In this document: one piece after another, positions 49,211 to 60,536 of the stretch
How the letters are laid out: each line of letters begins with the position of its first letter
How positions within the stretch are numbered: position 1 is the first letter of the stretch
The notes under the pieces: model-generated
The model's database searches: none
Seen by the model: only the letters and a program-made list of their open reading frames with translations
Told to the model about the DNA's origin: nothing
Translations under genes and position numbers: made by a program
Assembly (NCBI RefSeq): GCF_017562075.2
Contig: NC_054084.1
Span: forward strand, 1,034,001 to 1,098,000
Length of the DNA: 64,000 nucleotides
Source: Anopheles merus
Lineage: Eukaryota > Arthropoda > Insecta > Diptera > Culicidae
Direction: 5' to 3'

Positions 49211-50556
49211 CGCTTCCTGTTTCGATCGAATTGGAAGGAACAACTGTCGAAACAGGAACAGCAAAAAGTGTGCCCCACTCGCCTCAACTCCTCCGACACT
49301 CCCATTCTTCCGCCCGCTGGCAAACTTTATTCGTGCCAATTAACCTGCGACTATAAATTTACTTAAGCCCCCCCCCCCTCATCCCCCTCCCAACGGGTTG
49401 TCACGGGATGGACAGGAGGAAAGGATGTTACATCGTCGTCGGGATTCGATTTCAAATCCGTACCCAATCCGGGTGAACGTCTGCCCGAATCCTGCCGGGC
49501 AAGGTAGACTAACCGCAGCCACGATCTGCGGTGGTACACCCGACCTGACTACGCTCACGGCGGAGCCTTTAGCCATTTTAGACAGAACGAAATCAAAACA
49601 CCGTCTGCCGTACCTTTGCACAATCGCCCACGGACTCTGCCTGCTTCCCAGCCAACCCAGGCACATGATGAGCGAGCAAATATTGATTTTCCGCATGTCA
49701 TAAACGTGTACTTTTGGACTTCCGACATCCGATTTCGGTGCGCCAGAAAGTGTTTTTCCAAGGTATCGTATCAACCCACGACCCAGCACAGGTTGGTTTG
49801 TCGATACGTGTGTCTGCGAATGTTTGGGGTACGCGGTCTTCCAGATTTTGCCAGCACGCGGCAAGCCTCCACAATCGCTGTGCGGAGCAGAGTTCGGTTT
49901 CGCTGCATCGTACCGCTCGCAAATCGCAAACTACAGACGCCCGTTAGCGCGAATCGGCAGCACCAGCAAGCAAGCCAAGGACCTTCGTTTGTTTGGGCGG
50001 TTGGTAAGTGAGGTTATGGTTTAGCGGAATACTCCCACTAAAAGGTACCAAAGCTCAGCTGATAATTTACGACCGAGCGTTGCGCCGGTGGGATGGCGCT
50101 TGTTTTACTTTGCCCCAGTGGCAGCGGCGAAGGGGATAGTCTGACCGGTTGGGTGTAGTAATTCGATCGTTATTGTGAAATTTAAACGGGATTACAAGAG
50201 AAGACTGTTTGGAAGGATTCCGCCCGCCCACAAATTGGCCACCGGTTGGTACGCTCAATAAATTCCAAATCACGGTAGATACAAGCATGAAACGCCGTGC
50301 TTGAAATCGTTAGCTTGGATGTACTGTGAAAGTCAAACGGAAGTGGAGGCCCATGTTAGGTGGAAAGCGTTTCCCCTGAAAGTTACCGTTCACTGAAAAG
50401 TTACCTAAAATCAATCACAATAAAGAGCTTTCATTTAATTTTGACCACCTCCAGCGAAACCGTTTAATTAAAATTAAACTCAAATAATATCCTGGCCCTA
50501 CCTCCAACGCCATTGGAAGAATGATTTCAACCGTTTAATAATGAAGTTCGCCCGCG

Positions 50557-50787
50557 ATGTTCAATTCAACAGTCTCGAAAATTCCATTTCTCCAAGCTGA
50601 CGTTAAAACTCCCTTCCGGGTATTTAATCGCCCGTGCCAACAGCCCGACCAGCTTCTCCCATCAACAAAAAGCGAATTAAACGTCCGTTCTGCGGTTTGG
50701 ACTGCCAAATTCTTTCTCTCCTCTGGCCATTCCATTCGTTTCCATTTCCCAGCAACCAAACCGTACCAGCTGCCCACTACAACAAAG
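50557..50787 (+). CDS. Possible first coding exon ending at an AAG|GTGAGA donor
   Basis: An ATG at 50557 with G at -3 opens 77 codons that end exactly at AAG|GTGAGA, a strong donor in phase 0. Residues are mixed (for example SKIPFLQADVKTPFRVF) and codons favour C or G at the third position. Without splicing, the frame would continue to a stop at about 51003. The minus strand is also open over 50777-50535, so coding cannot be assumed. No domain is recognised and no partner exon was found. Confidence 0.17.
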
Positions 50788-51250
50788 GTGAGAATTCAAT
50801 TTTCAACCCGCAGGACGCTTGCTCCCTCCCAGCCTATCCCTACCTCGGTTGGCTTGGATCGTGTTCACCCCAGGTTCGTTGTTTTCCAGCTCAACCGCGG
50901 CCAACAACGCTTTTGGCCATTTAATAAACGATCTAATAAACTACCACCCGGGCCCAAAAACACAGCCACACACCACTCTAAGCAGGAACAAAGCGTTTGC
51001 TAATAGTGCTTGCCCGCTTTCCAGTTCGCCCCCCGCAGCAGCTTTGCTAGCAGGATGCCTTAGTAAGGATTGCGATCTACCGGTTTCGGTACGGAGCAAC
51101 TTTTCGCTTCACCCGTTTACCGCAACGAACACAGTTGCAACTGACCTCTGCTAAGCCCTGGGAGCAGTGGGCAGTGTGCGAGTGAGTCGTCCAGAGAATT
51201 GTTTTGGACCAGTGCGCGGATGTCGAACTGCTCGTGAAGCCATAACTCAC

Positions 51251-51319
51251 TAGCGCCTTTCGCCTCATTTTCAACTGGCCCAACACCACCAACCACCTCA
51301 ATCTTAACTCTCGCCTAAG
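51251..51319 (-). other. Possible 69-nt minus-strand exon
   Basis: On the minus strand TGCTGCTTTTTGCAG precedes 51319 and GCGCTA|GTGAGT follows 51251, giving both splice sites near consensus around 69 nt, a multiple of three. One frame is open and is rich in basic and hydrophobic residues (LRRELRLRWLVVLGQLK); the other two contain stops. It lies downstream of the minus-strand promoter candidate but does not join in frame to the first exon proposed there. Confidence 0.18.
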
Positions 51320-53086
51320 CTGCAAAAAGCAGCACGGGAAGAGCGAAGAATGTGTACCATCTCTGCCTAGTTGGCGCTAAAAGGCGCCCGAACACAGCAC
51401 ACAACCCTCTACCTGCGCTCTAAGTGCTCTGGTCTAGTGCTACAAAATAAATGATGCGAAAGTCGAGGGCCCTCGAGCGCTGCCTGGAAGGCTGGCCACA
51501 ACGGCCCGAGTCTTGGCTGCTCAATTATTTAGATGCAATGAATTTAAATGTAATTGCCCCATCACAGTTTCCAAGTGTGTACAATAATGAACTGATAAAT
51601 GGGCTTCCTCCACGGCCGGCGGTTGCTGTTGTCGAAATGCGCCACGATCGTACGCTTTGTTGACCCGTACGGTGGAACGGTGTGGATGATTGCATCTTAT
51701 CGACCCGTTGATTTATCGGCTCAAGAGTCTTCCAGTCTTGCTCTGCTTTCGATCGAAGCTTTCATTTTTTACGATTGTTTAATGATGATGAAAAAGAGTC
51801 CAGCACGTTGGTAGCTAAGTTGCTTTCTGGGTTGAATGGAGCCTTAGAAAATTAACCCTTTTTGACAAGATTTACAGGCCAGTACAGAATATCGCGTCTT
51901 TGTTGCTCTTTGTCAGAGATAGTTGCTAGACCTTGTAGTTGTGAAAGTGTACAAACATCCTCAGCTGAAGTGTAGCGCTCTTTTGTTCTGCTTCCAACCA
52001 AAATGATCCTTTCTCTTAATGTTTGTTAACCCCTCCTAATGCCTCGCACAATAAAACAAACTTCTCCTATCGTTGGCAGGCCCATACCGATGCTTGAAAC
52101 ACCAACACAAAACATCTCTTGGGCTAGGAGCAAATTTACGTTTCATACTAGACTCGATTACCCTAACCGCTTTCATCACACCGCTCCATACGATATCAAA
52201 CTTTTCGTTACTCTTGTTTCCACGATCTCAGCGACGGCACGTGGCACTTTCCGCTCATTTTATCACCATCCTTTCTCCCTTTGACACACTCTCGCTTTAA
52301 AACAAAAGACCATACAAAAAAAAACACACACACACCAACTCAAGCATGGTGGATTACCGAGAAGGCTTGAGAACGCGAATGTTTTTAAATTGGGAAACAA
52401 AAACTTTGTCCCACAATCTCACAGTTTTCCGACTGCACCGATGGAAGATTGGAGCGAACCGTTCCAATGCGGCGGTCTGTTTGCGTACCGTGCAAAGTGC
52501 TACAAATTTTCCGGACATTCGGTCGCTCTACCACCGCTTCCTCGTGCCTTTGCTATCTCTGTTGGCCGGTAATATCAATTACCGAGTAATAAATTTGAGT
52601 CGCACATTAGTGCCAAACTGGGTTGCGGTGGACTCGCGCCGAGGACTTTTACCGGTGTACGTGAAGCCGAAAAATTCAATTGCTGCAGTTCCACTGTTCT
52701 CGGAACTCCCGGTGGAGTGTGGAGCTCCGGAGAAAGGAAAACAAAAAACCACATTGCAAGCGCGAGAGGACGTTATTTTTTTCCTCGGAGCACTGTACGC
52801 TTCTGAACTATTCTCTGGCTGATGCTGGTACCTTTAGTGATTCGTAAATGGAAGAGTTCCTCCCAAAGGAATCTTTGTACACACTCTGTACCACAGAAAA
52901 CTATTGTGAATCACCGAAAAAGCAGACGAAAAACACACGAACATAGAATAGATTATCAATTTCTTTTGCAAAGCTCCACCAACCCAAAATTTGCCATTGC
53001 CACAAAGCGAAGCCAAAGACCGTTGTTCCGATGGGACTCCCATTCTCGAGGGACGTTCGAAATGAAGTGAAAACATCACTTTTGTT

Positions 53087-53273
53087 TCAAGTGCCGATAG
53101 GCAGGAGCAGCGGACACATGGAAAGGGGACGGTGCCACTTCATCGGCAAACTATGCTCCTTGGGGAACTCTTGGCCCAGCAAGTGTTTTTGGCGCCGTGT
53201 TGCGACCAGAGGTCCCACGGACGACCGGCCGAAGCAGATGTCCTTCATCGACAGTTCGTTGTCCGTGCCGTGG
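53087..53273 (-). CDS. Candidate second coding exon of a small minus-strand gene
   Basis: Minus-strand sequence CTTATTCCCCAG ends at 53274. The next base completes a codon begun in the previous exon, and 61 codons follow to a TGA at 53089-53087. Residues include TDNELSMKDICFGRSSVG and LVATRRQKHLLGQEFPKEH. Codons strongly favour C or G at the third position up to the stop. The entry phase matches the candidate first exon ending at 54138 (ATG ATT GT|C), giving about 64 residues in all and an 864-nt intron. There is no signal peptide or known domain. The plus strand is also open here (53031-53297), and the pyrimidine tract is only moderate. Confidence 0.28.
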
Positions 53274-54477
53274 CTGGGGAATAAGCGCACGCTTTGACAA
53301 CACTTGTCGACAGAGGGAGATTTGGTCGGGGTTGGGTTTGTTCTTGGGCCGTTAATTGAAGCGAGTCTTCACGTCCGACCGAGCCGCGCGCGCGATCGGT
53401 ACTCGGCCACCAGAAGCCAAGTGGTCGACCGAATTCCCATTTCATTTGAGTACATCTCTCAATGTCCCATTAGAGGGCGATAGTGAAGGGGATAGTATTG
53501 CGAAAAAGGATTCTACTCTACGACGCAATGAAGCCATTCGGTGGAAGTTGGAACGAAGCTGTTAAGTGGTTCATATGATATTGCTTCGACATCGTTCGAG
53601 AGCTGTTGCAGCGGTAGGATTCTTTTATTGTTGCAATATTGCAGACTCTGCCACCACTTAATGACTTAAGCTGCGCTTCACACCTCGATCCCCTGGGAAG
53701 ATGCTGCAAGTGGTATAATCTTTGGGTCCTGGATGGAGTTGACGTTGGTTATGATAACAGTTCTGGGAACTCAAAAGAGCCAAAGGACTTTCTCGTTCTA
53801 CTCAGAATGTTAGTCCTCAACAGAAGGTTTTCGGTATCTAATTGTTGTATCTTAACAATTCTGTTGCACCTAGTAATAGTTTTATGTTGTATTCTAACAT
53901 ATTAAATCCTACAATAGCAGTAAAATTATTTACTTCATTAACTAAATAAAGATGATCCCATTTTAATTTCATAAACGACAAAAGATATTAATTGAATGGC
54001 GCGTAAAATGCTCATCTTACATAATTCCTAACAATCAGAAGCATATAATTTCGCCAGCCAGACAAAGCGTCCTTCGTTTCTCCACCACAAAAGCGCCATG
54101 TAACCATTCGTTACCATATTTTATGCATCCTACTTACACAATCATTATAGAGGCCTTGGTAGCCTGCGCGGTGTTTGCTTTAATCCCAAGCGACGAAAAT
54201 CAGATCCAGCAACGGAGTTTTCCTCTGCACGGATGGACACCACGAAACACCACGAAGAAACACTCTTACTCACACACACACACACTTAGGACACACTCAC
54301 ACTGGTACACCCAAACGCAAGGATGTAAATGGGAAAAGAATCACTACTGAGCCAAGTGGCCGAGTAACCGAGGAACCGTTAAACCACCAACCCGACAAGC
54401 TTCGCGCTCGAGGAGTGCGAAAAAAAAGGGAAGAGATTTATTATCCTTTGCTGCCGTTGATGCTGCTATACTGCCGT

Positions 54478-54498
54478 TGCTGCTGCTGCTGCTGCTGC
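54478..54498. repeat. (TGC)7 microsatellite
   Basis: Seven TGC units, reading (GCA)7 in the minus-strand leader. Such CAG-type runs are common in insect leaders. Confidence 0.9.
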
Positions 54499-54971
54499 TT
54501 TTGCTACACTTTCCGACTGATGAAAGAATAATATTTTCAAGTGATCCTTTTCTTTTCGGTTGCCTTTGCTAGTGAACGCTTCCCGGTTGTGTAATTGTTT
54601 CGTTATTTTTTTTTTTTGCTATCGTTTTCGTACTGTGTTTTATTATGATTTCTTTTGCTGAATATTCTTTTGTCGCTTTATCACTTTATCCGTTTCTTCT
54701 AGGCAATGGCTTTTCACTTGCTTGTGTTTTATGTTTCTTTTTTTTGCTTTAATGTACACCAGCAACTTACACTTGGCTTTAATACAACGCGTCAAGATTA
54801 TTTTATGCGCAACTTAAGCGTTTGAATCAAAGGAACGTGATGGACACTTTTCACTTTTTCTACACAACCATCCACTTTAAATCAACACAAATCAAGAGAA
54901 ATCACAACTTTATCGCTTCCAAATTTTCTTTCACCGTCAACAGACTTGAAGCACGACTACCCGAACAAACT

Positions 54972-54988
54972 CACTAATTAAATTAGTG
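54972..54988. promoter_or_regulatory. 17-bp palindrome with paired homeodomain cores
   Basis: CACTAATTAAATTAGTG is a perfect inverted repeat around a central A, with two ATTA/TAAT cores facing each other. Paired cores of this kind suit dimers of paired-class or other homeodomain proteins. It lies within the candidate minus-strand leader, about 280 bases after the initiator. Binding is inference. Confidence 0.35.
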
Positions 54989-56245
54989 CGCTACGCAACG
55001 CATCCCCGCAACGGTTACTGACGCACACATGCACACGACAAACTCTCGGCCGAATCGCTACTGGGCGACCGGGAAATTCATTCAAATTACCTGCGACGCC
55101 CGCCTGCTTGCGCCAGATTATCCTGTTAATGACGAGCTTTGCTCGCTAGTATCGATCAAACGGATCAGCGCACCGCGAGTCGCTTGCAAATTCCGCCAAC
55201 GCTTAGCCTGTCAGCCTATGGCACACTGGCACTCACTTAAACTCCACCGTTTTTTCGCACTTGCACTGACGCTAAGGTCACTAGTTTCGACTACGATAGG
55301 GAACCTGAAAGGTGAAATAGAGGAACGAGCTACTTAAGAGAATTGGACAACAGAAGGGCGCAAAGCCATTCCGAAAGGACATTAGACACTTGGTTATTTT
55401 ATGGTCACTGGCCACGCAAAGGCTTATGGAAATTGGTGCTGCTTCGTGTTGGACGGGGACCGGGCAAAAGTCATGGCTTCATTTCATTTCAAACGCATTA
55501 TCCTTTACGAGACACTCGATTATTCTGTTTTGCTGTAATGCGCCATACTGGCGAGGGTATCTTCCTTGAATGATGAACGTCAAGCAAGCAAGATCGAATC
55601 GAACCGTACCACTTGGAATAGAGTTTAATAATGCATAAGTTAGCCCATTTGCTTCGTTTCACGTGGTCGGTGGTTTGTTTGCTTCTTTCGAGGGGCTCGA
55701 CCCGTTGCACAATCACTGCAAGTCGATTGACCGGTTTGTAAATGATCCGGGGAAGATTCACACACAAACCACAACTCTTAGTGAACTTAATTGATTGCCT
55801 TCTTCATCCATTATTCGATCACAATCACAGATTAGTAACGGTAATGTGCGCTACTGTCAAATTCACTGGCGCACATACCACACTCACACACGGAGACTCA
55901 TATGCACTTGCACCCACCTTAGCAATGCACACATACACGTTCACACGCACGTGAACAGAGCTGGTCTGCTGTGACACACGGCTGCTGGCCAAATCCCGAT
56001 ACCGATGGCACGAAGTCCCGCGTACGAATGGCGCGTACCGTCCCGAGCATTGGGGCCGAAAGTCCTCGAAAGCTTCAGCCCGCTCGGTTCGGCTCGTCGG
56101 TACAGAACGGTGCCCGAACTGCCCCCGAATGCCCGACCGTGCCAATGTGACAACCGTTGCTGCGGCCAGGCGGGAGAGCGGACGGCAGGTTTGTTTGACC
56201 GGATCGTATGTTGCATAAACGCAGCATCGATGGTCCGAGAGCATG

Positions 56246-56280
56246 CGGAGAGCGTGACAACATGCCTGCCACGCTCTCCG
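56246..56280. other. 11-bp perfect inverted repeat within the GAGA cluster
   Basis: CGGAGAGCGTG (56246-56256) and CACGCTCTCCG (56270-56280) pair perfectly around a 13-nt loop. Near copies, CGAGAGCATG before and GCGGAGAGTGAG after, suggest local duplication of a GAGAG-containing unit. Confidence 0.6.
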
Positions 56281-56300
56281 AATCACGCGGAGAGTGAGAT

Positions 56301-56316
56301 AGAGAGAGAGAGAGAG
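56301..56316. repeat. (AG)8 microsatellite
   Basis: Eight AG units forming part of the GAGA cluster. Confidence 0.88.
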
Positions 56317-56341
56317 CATAGAACTGAGCGCAGCATAGAAT

Positions 56342-56375
56342 TTTATGCTGTGTGATGAGCGGAGAACAGCATAAA
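56342..56375. other. 10-bp perfect inverted repeat built on AGCATAAA
   Basis: TTTATGCTGT (56342-56351) and ACAGCATAAA (56366-56375) pair perfectly around 14 nt. Two further AGCATA words lie just left of it (about 56316 and 56332), making four in 60 bases. No known factor was assigned. Confidence 0.55.
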
Positions 56376-58326
56376 TGTGAGTTGTGTTTTGTGCAAGAGA
56401 ATTGAGCTACTTTTATGCAATTGGAAGGGGAACAGGCGGAGAAAATGAGTTACCAAAGTGAGTTCTTCTCTTTGAAAATGTGTTTGAATAGAGAATTATA
56501 CTAACATTTATTTATTTATTACTTTAAGGAGAATTTAAAACATAACAGTTAAAAGTCAACAAAGCGTAGATTAACCTGGGATCATTCAAGATTTAACTAT
56601 CTCAGCGAGTTTTTTTCCGGCCTTATTTGGTAATAATTTAGCTCACTCTGAAATACTCAAAGGCAAAGATACAAAAATAAAACAAAATATTGCCTCGCTT
56701 TCTCTTCCAGTTCGCTCGTGCACGTAATTATCCAAACTAAGCCTGCACCGAAATGCATAAAACTCTTCTGCCGGCATAATAAAATGCATTCTAATTTGTC
56801 AACCTGCCACGATTATGAGCCCATCCCGCCCCGAAGCACCTCACACCAGTATTTACGTTCGTCAAAACAAACCGACTAACAAGCAGCATCGGCACCATAA
56901 ATTCATCAAACTCACCAGGCACCATGTGTTGCTACCCCTTGCCGGCCGAAGCGTTCCTTTGCTCATTGAAAATGGCACATAAACAATCGGCACGATAATG
57001 ATGTCGGATGATTTTAACGCGCTCCCGTGTGCCTGCGCGATAAATTGTTACGATCTGCACCGGGGACATACGTGGCCTTATGGCTTCTGTCGCGATCTGG
57101 GTGTGATTAGCTTTGTGCTCCCTTAAGCCGATTGAGGGATCGAGAGGATCTAATATCATATGCTCCAATAAGTGTAGCTGCCCTATCCGCGCTTCATGGG
57201 TGAAGGGTGCAGACCCTTCTTCTCGATCAGTGCAACAAATGCATAATCACTAACCGTGCGGCATGCGTGAGATTGAAATTTATCACCCCGTTACGTTGCT
57301 GCACCGGTGCCCTCTTCGTACGGAATAAAACAGTATGTGAAACGAAGCCCTTCTGTCACTGAAAGCGTCATCGAATCGTCAGCAAAGTCGAGCTCACGCA
57401 ACGCATCTCGTCAAAAGACATACCAATATTTTCCACAAACCTTTTTTCGCAGTGCACTAGCACGAAGATCTGGGTGGAAAGAATGAAGGTCACTAGGGAT
57501 AATTTATCACATTCATTAATTACCCTCAATATTTCGAACGGCCAATGTGCCACGTGCCAACAAGCATTCGTGGGGGAGGTTGTGATGTTTTTGGTCAGCC
57601 AACCACTCGAGTATTTTCAACGCAATCTTCGATTGCATTGAAACGCACCAGAGGGGGACATATTTCACGCACATTGGCTAATTAATCCAAACATACGCAC
57701 GTGGTTGGCTCTGGAAAATAACAACACTGCTGAAAATTGGAAAATTGGCACATTTTAGTTGGCTCCCACCATACGAATGTTCAGGGACAATTTTCTCGAA
57801 GCATTGAATGCTTCAATGCGTATAAAATTTATATTAAACATACACATCATTTATATAAGGTCATTGTCACAGCATTCATATAAGACCTTCGCAAGCATGA
57901 TTTTACCAGCACTTTTACTACTGCAGATAACTGCAGTCACTTTAACAACCAACGCACAACAATGGCCGAAATCCTTTTAACCGTATTGTTCACAAATAAA
58001 ATCCTTCATATTTTAATGGTTTGTTGGAAGAAGGCACTTTACCTAAAATACTGCCCGACACGCTCCACACTGCTGATGCAGCAACATCTTCCCATACGGG
58101 TTGTGGTGTGTGTGTATGTGTTGCAGTGTGCTATTCGACGAGATGCATAAAATTTAATATTCCTACCTAATGAAACCGCGGTAATGAGATTGCATCGTGT
58201 CACCAGCGTTGGCTGGAAGCGCATGGGAGCGCTTCAATAGAGAGACAATCCTTAAGTGAGCCCGTAGCGCTGAGTGTGTAAAACCTACTCTCATTAATTG
58301 GAATTCTGTGTGATGTGTAATAATTG

Positions 58327-58347
58327 CACACACACACACACACACAC
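58327..58347. repeat. (CA)10 microsatellite
   Basis: Ten to eleven CA units. Confidence 0.92.
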
Positions 58348-59739
58348 TTAAAGTGAAACATATGTTGATTAGTTTTTTTGTGCCATCATGAAATTAATTT
58401 GCGGTTTATTGAGCAGAATGGTGTTGAATTTCATAAAATTGTTGGTTTATTATTGCTGTTTCTGTTTTGCGCAATACTCGGAATAACCAATTAAAATATT
58501 TTACAAAACACTGAACATAAAAGATTCACTGTGTAGGACATTACAAGTAAGCTAACTTCTCGTTCTGGTAATAAAATGCCATTCTCAAATTTCGACCCAA
58601 CAGAACGACTCTCTTACACATACAGAAGCAGCAGAACGAAGCTTCTTCTAAGGATTTAAAATCAATAAAAAAGTGGTTGTAGCAAAATTAATGGCGACCA
58701 TTTAAATAGCTCCCTCCATCGCCACCATTCACCACTTCATCTCCCTCCTTCCCGAAGCATCCTCTCTCATTGCTTGTGGTCTGGGTAAGCGAGAAAAAAT
58801 TCCTTCCCCTTCCTTTTGTGCTGCATCTTTCGCGTGCATCCTCCACAGGTAGGCGTGCATATTCGCTTGGCGCTTGGCAGCATAACTAGAGCAGGGCTTG
58901 TGCGTCCCGACGCCTCCCCACCCCAGCACAAGCGCGGGCAACGCTGCAGCCATGGGAACTTTTCGACGGATGGAAAGTTAATTTTTATTACACTCATAAA
59001 TAATGGTGCAATCAGTTTGCACACGAAAGAGAACTTCACCTACGTACAACCAACTCACGGGGCGACCATTACACCCAGCTTGTCTCGGCGCGAGAGTGCA
59101 AGCCAAGGCAGCCCTGTCAGATGACAGTGTCAGCCCGGGGTAAGGTGGGCCCGGAAAAGTGCCCGTTGGCGGCTGGGACGGACGACTGCAAATGATTGTG
59201 GTTCGGCAAGTTTGGCTAAGTGATACTTTGAATGAAGTTTACTTTGCGCGTTCTCGAGAAGCTGCTGCGCAAGAAGTTTTTAAATCATCTGCATGCCATC
59301 CCCGGTTGAAATATTTTGATGAAAGATTTATGTTGTGCGCTGTGTTTTCGTTGAATTTTACGCAAACGTACTCAAACTCGTTTTTCAAATGTTTTGTGCT
59401 CAATTTTGTTCTTTCACTTTGTAACAATTCTTCTTGCTTTTATTCTTCCTTGGCATCATTGAACCATCTTGTAAGTAAATGATTGAATTTCCTTCCAACA
59501 ATGACATCTCCCCCACAGCCCGACGGCGAAAAACTTTCTCACCCACACACATGCACACACCTGAACCGAATCGAGATGAAACCGTACGCGAAAACTTGGA
59601 CCGAAAGTTAACGAGCAGCAAACAATAATTGGCTGTTCCGCGAAGATACATTTATTTCACCACCCTTTTGTCAAAATCGCATGCACTTCCCGCTTGCTTG
59701 CTGGGAGGACCTTTTCCCACCTCTCGTTTTTTACATCTC

Positions 59740-59757
59740 CACACACACACACACACA
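59740..59757. repeat. (CA)9 microsatellite
   Basis: Nine CA units. Confidence 0.9.
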
Positions 59758-59858
59758 AACGCGGCACTTTCCAGCAAACCCCATCTGTCCCGACACTTCC
59801 TGTGTGTTTCCCGTCAAGACAAACATGTTTTAAACTTTCACCAAAACTTCTTTTCCAG

Positions 59859-60069
59859 CAGCCCTTCCCCGCCCAACTGCAGGGCGTGCAGCGTCGGCTG
59901 CAAGGGTTCCGTTTTTCCCGATAACAATTCACTTGCCCTGCCTGTGCGCTGTTTGTTTGCTTCGCCACCTTGCTCCTTGCGGGCAAAACGTTTGCAAACT
60001 TTCGAAATTATTCTCTTTAACGACGCTTACCAATTGGAGCAACTGAGTGGGAAATATATTTTACACTAA
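59859..60069 (+). CDS. Possible terminal exon, cysteine-containing
   Basis: CTTCTTTTCCAG ends at 59858, a strong acceptor with a NAGNAG form (CAGCAG). The frame entered after one base runs about 70 codons to TAA at 60067-60069. It includes CRACSVGCKGSVFPDNN, and its tail has QTFEIILFNDAYQLEQL. Another frame reads QPFPAQLQGVQRRLQGF and stops earlier. The opposite strand is open as well. Family not recognised. Confidence 0.18.
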
Positions 60070-60099
60070 CACGTCTTTGGGAAGGGTGGATACAGGCAT

Positions 60100-60126
60100 A
60101 CACACACACACACACACACACACACA
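60100..60126. repeat. (AC)13 microsatellite
   Basis: Longest dinucleotide repeat in the window, about 27 bp of AC. Confidence 0.93.
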
Positions 60127-60521
60127 TCTCGAACATTGTTTGTAGCAGTTTCGCTTCAGATAAATTGGCCCTGTTAAAGGATACTTTATAGGGAATTTTA
60201 TTTTCACCTCCGGCTTGCGGCGGCAGCGGCGGAATACGATCGACAAATAGTGAAAATTGCTCTTTGTGAACAAACAAACGGGAGGAAAAGTAGGATGAAT
60301 GGGAAAAGGGTTGCCGGGGGGTTTTCCTTCGCGAAACTACTATCGATTGTCATAACCACGGGTACGACGTCAAGAACGGAAGTGGAACGAAATTGAAAAC
60401 ATGGGCCCTCGTCTCTTCGATAGAGGCAATTTATTGCGGTGGGAATGTTTTTTTTCTTGTTCTCCTCCGCCAAACTTCCTTAATCATTTCTATCAATTGT
60501 GCTTCACGGAACGACTCGGTA

Positions 60522-60536
60522 TGTGTGTGTGTGTGT
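60522..60536. repeat. (TG)7 microsatellite
   Basis: Seven TG units. Confidence 0.88.

Larger units (their letters stand above)
47356..53086. other. Region dense in open frames but without a recognised gene
   Basis: Several frames of 140-190 codons overlap here on both strands (48.78-49.36, 49.38-49.86, 50.56-51.0 and 52.35-52.82 kb), more per kb than elsewhere, but none carries a known domain. A possible first exon at 50557 and a possible minus-strand exon at 51319-51251 are listed separately. Simple repeats include TG at 47943-47957, CA at 49194-49210 and a C11 run at 49368-49378. Confidence 0.45.
54138..55267 (-). other. Candidate minus-strand first exon: long leader plus ATG
   Basis: A TCAGTG initiator match has its A at 55267. 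Reading leftwards, over 1 kb of A/G-rich sequence follows, full of GTGAAAAGTG, AAGCAG and CAA words typical of insect 5' leaders, and no long minus-strand frame. It includes (GCA)7. It ends with an ATG at 54145-54143, then ATTGT and the strong donor GTAAGT at 54137-54132. A second donor, CAG|GTAATT, at 55090 could instead split the leader. A DRE-like TATCGATC lies near 55150. Further TCAGT matches at about 55019 and 54518 could be alternative starts. No TATA box is seen. Confidence 0.38.
55990..56320 (-). promoter_or_regulatory. GC-rich upstream block with GAGA cluster and GCCAT sites
   Basis: A CpG-dense segment lies upstream (to the right) of the candidate minus-strand start. Five GAGAG/CTCTC words occur in about 80 bases (56237, 56248, 56274, 56290 and the AG tract at 56301). 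Two GCCAT words lie on the minus strand at 56009-56005 and 56032-56028. In Drosophila, GAGAG binds Trl/GAGA factor and GCCAT is the core of Pho, and the two together mark promoters and Polycomb response elements. Which of those applies is not shown. A second, more distal promoter with an AAG|GTGGGT donor near 55918 is also possible. Confidence 0.38.

Noticed and set aside
48783..49356. Two overlapping plus-strand frames of 186 and 146 codons
   Set aside because: They occupy the same DNA in different frames, include a CA-repeat-coded Thr/His run, and match no family.
49379..49864. 161-codon minus-strand frame
   Set aside because: Sits in GC-richer DNA where stops are rarer; plus-strand frames overlap it; no domain recognised.
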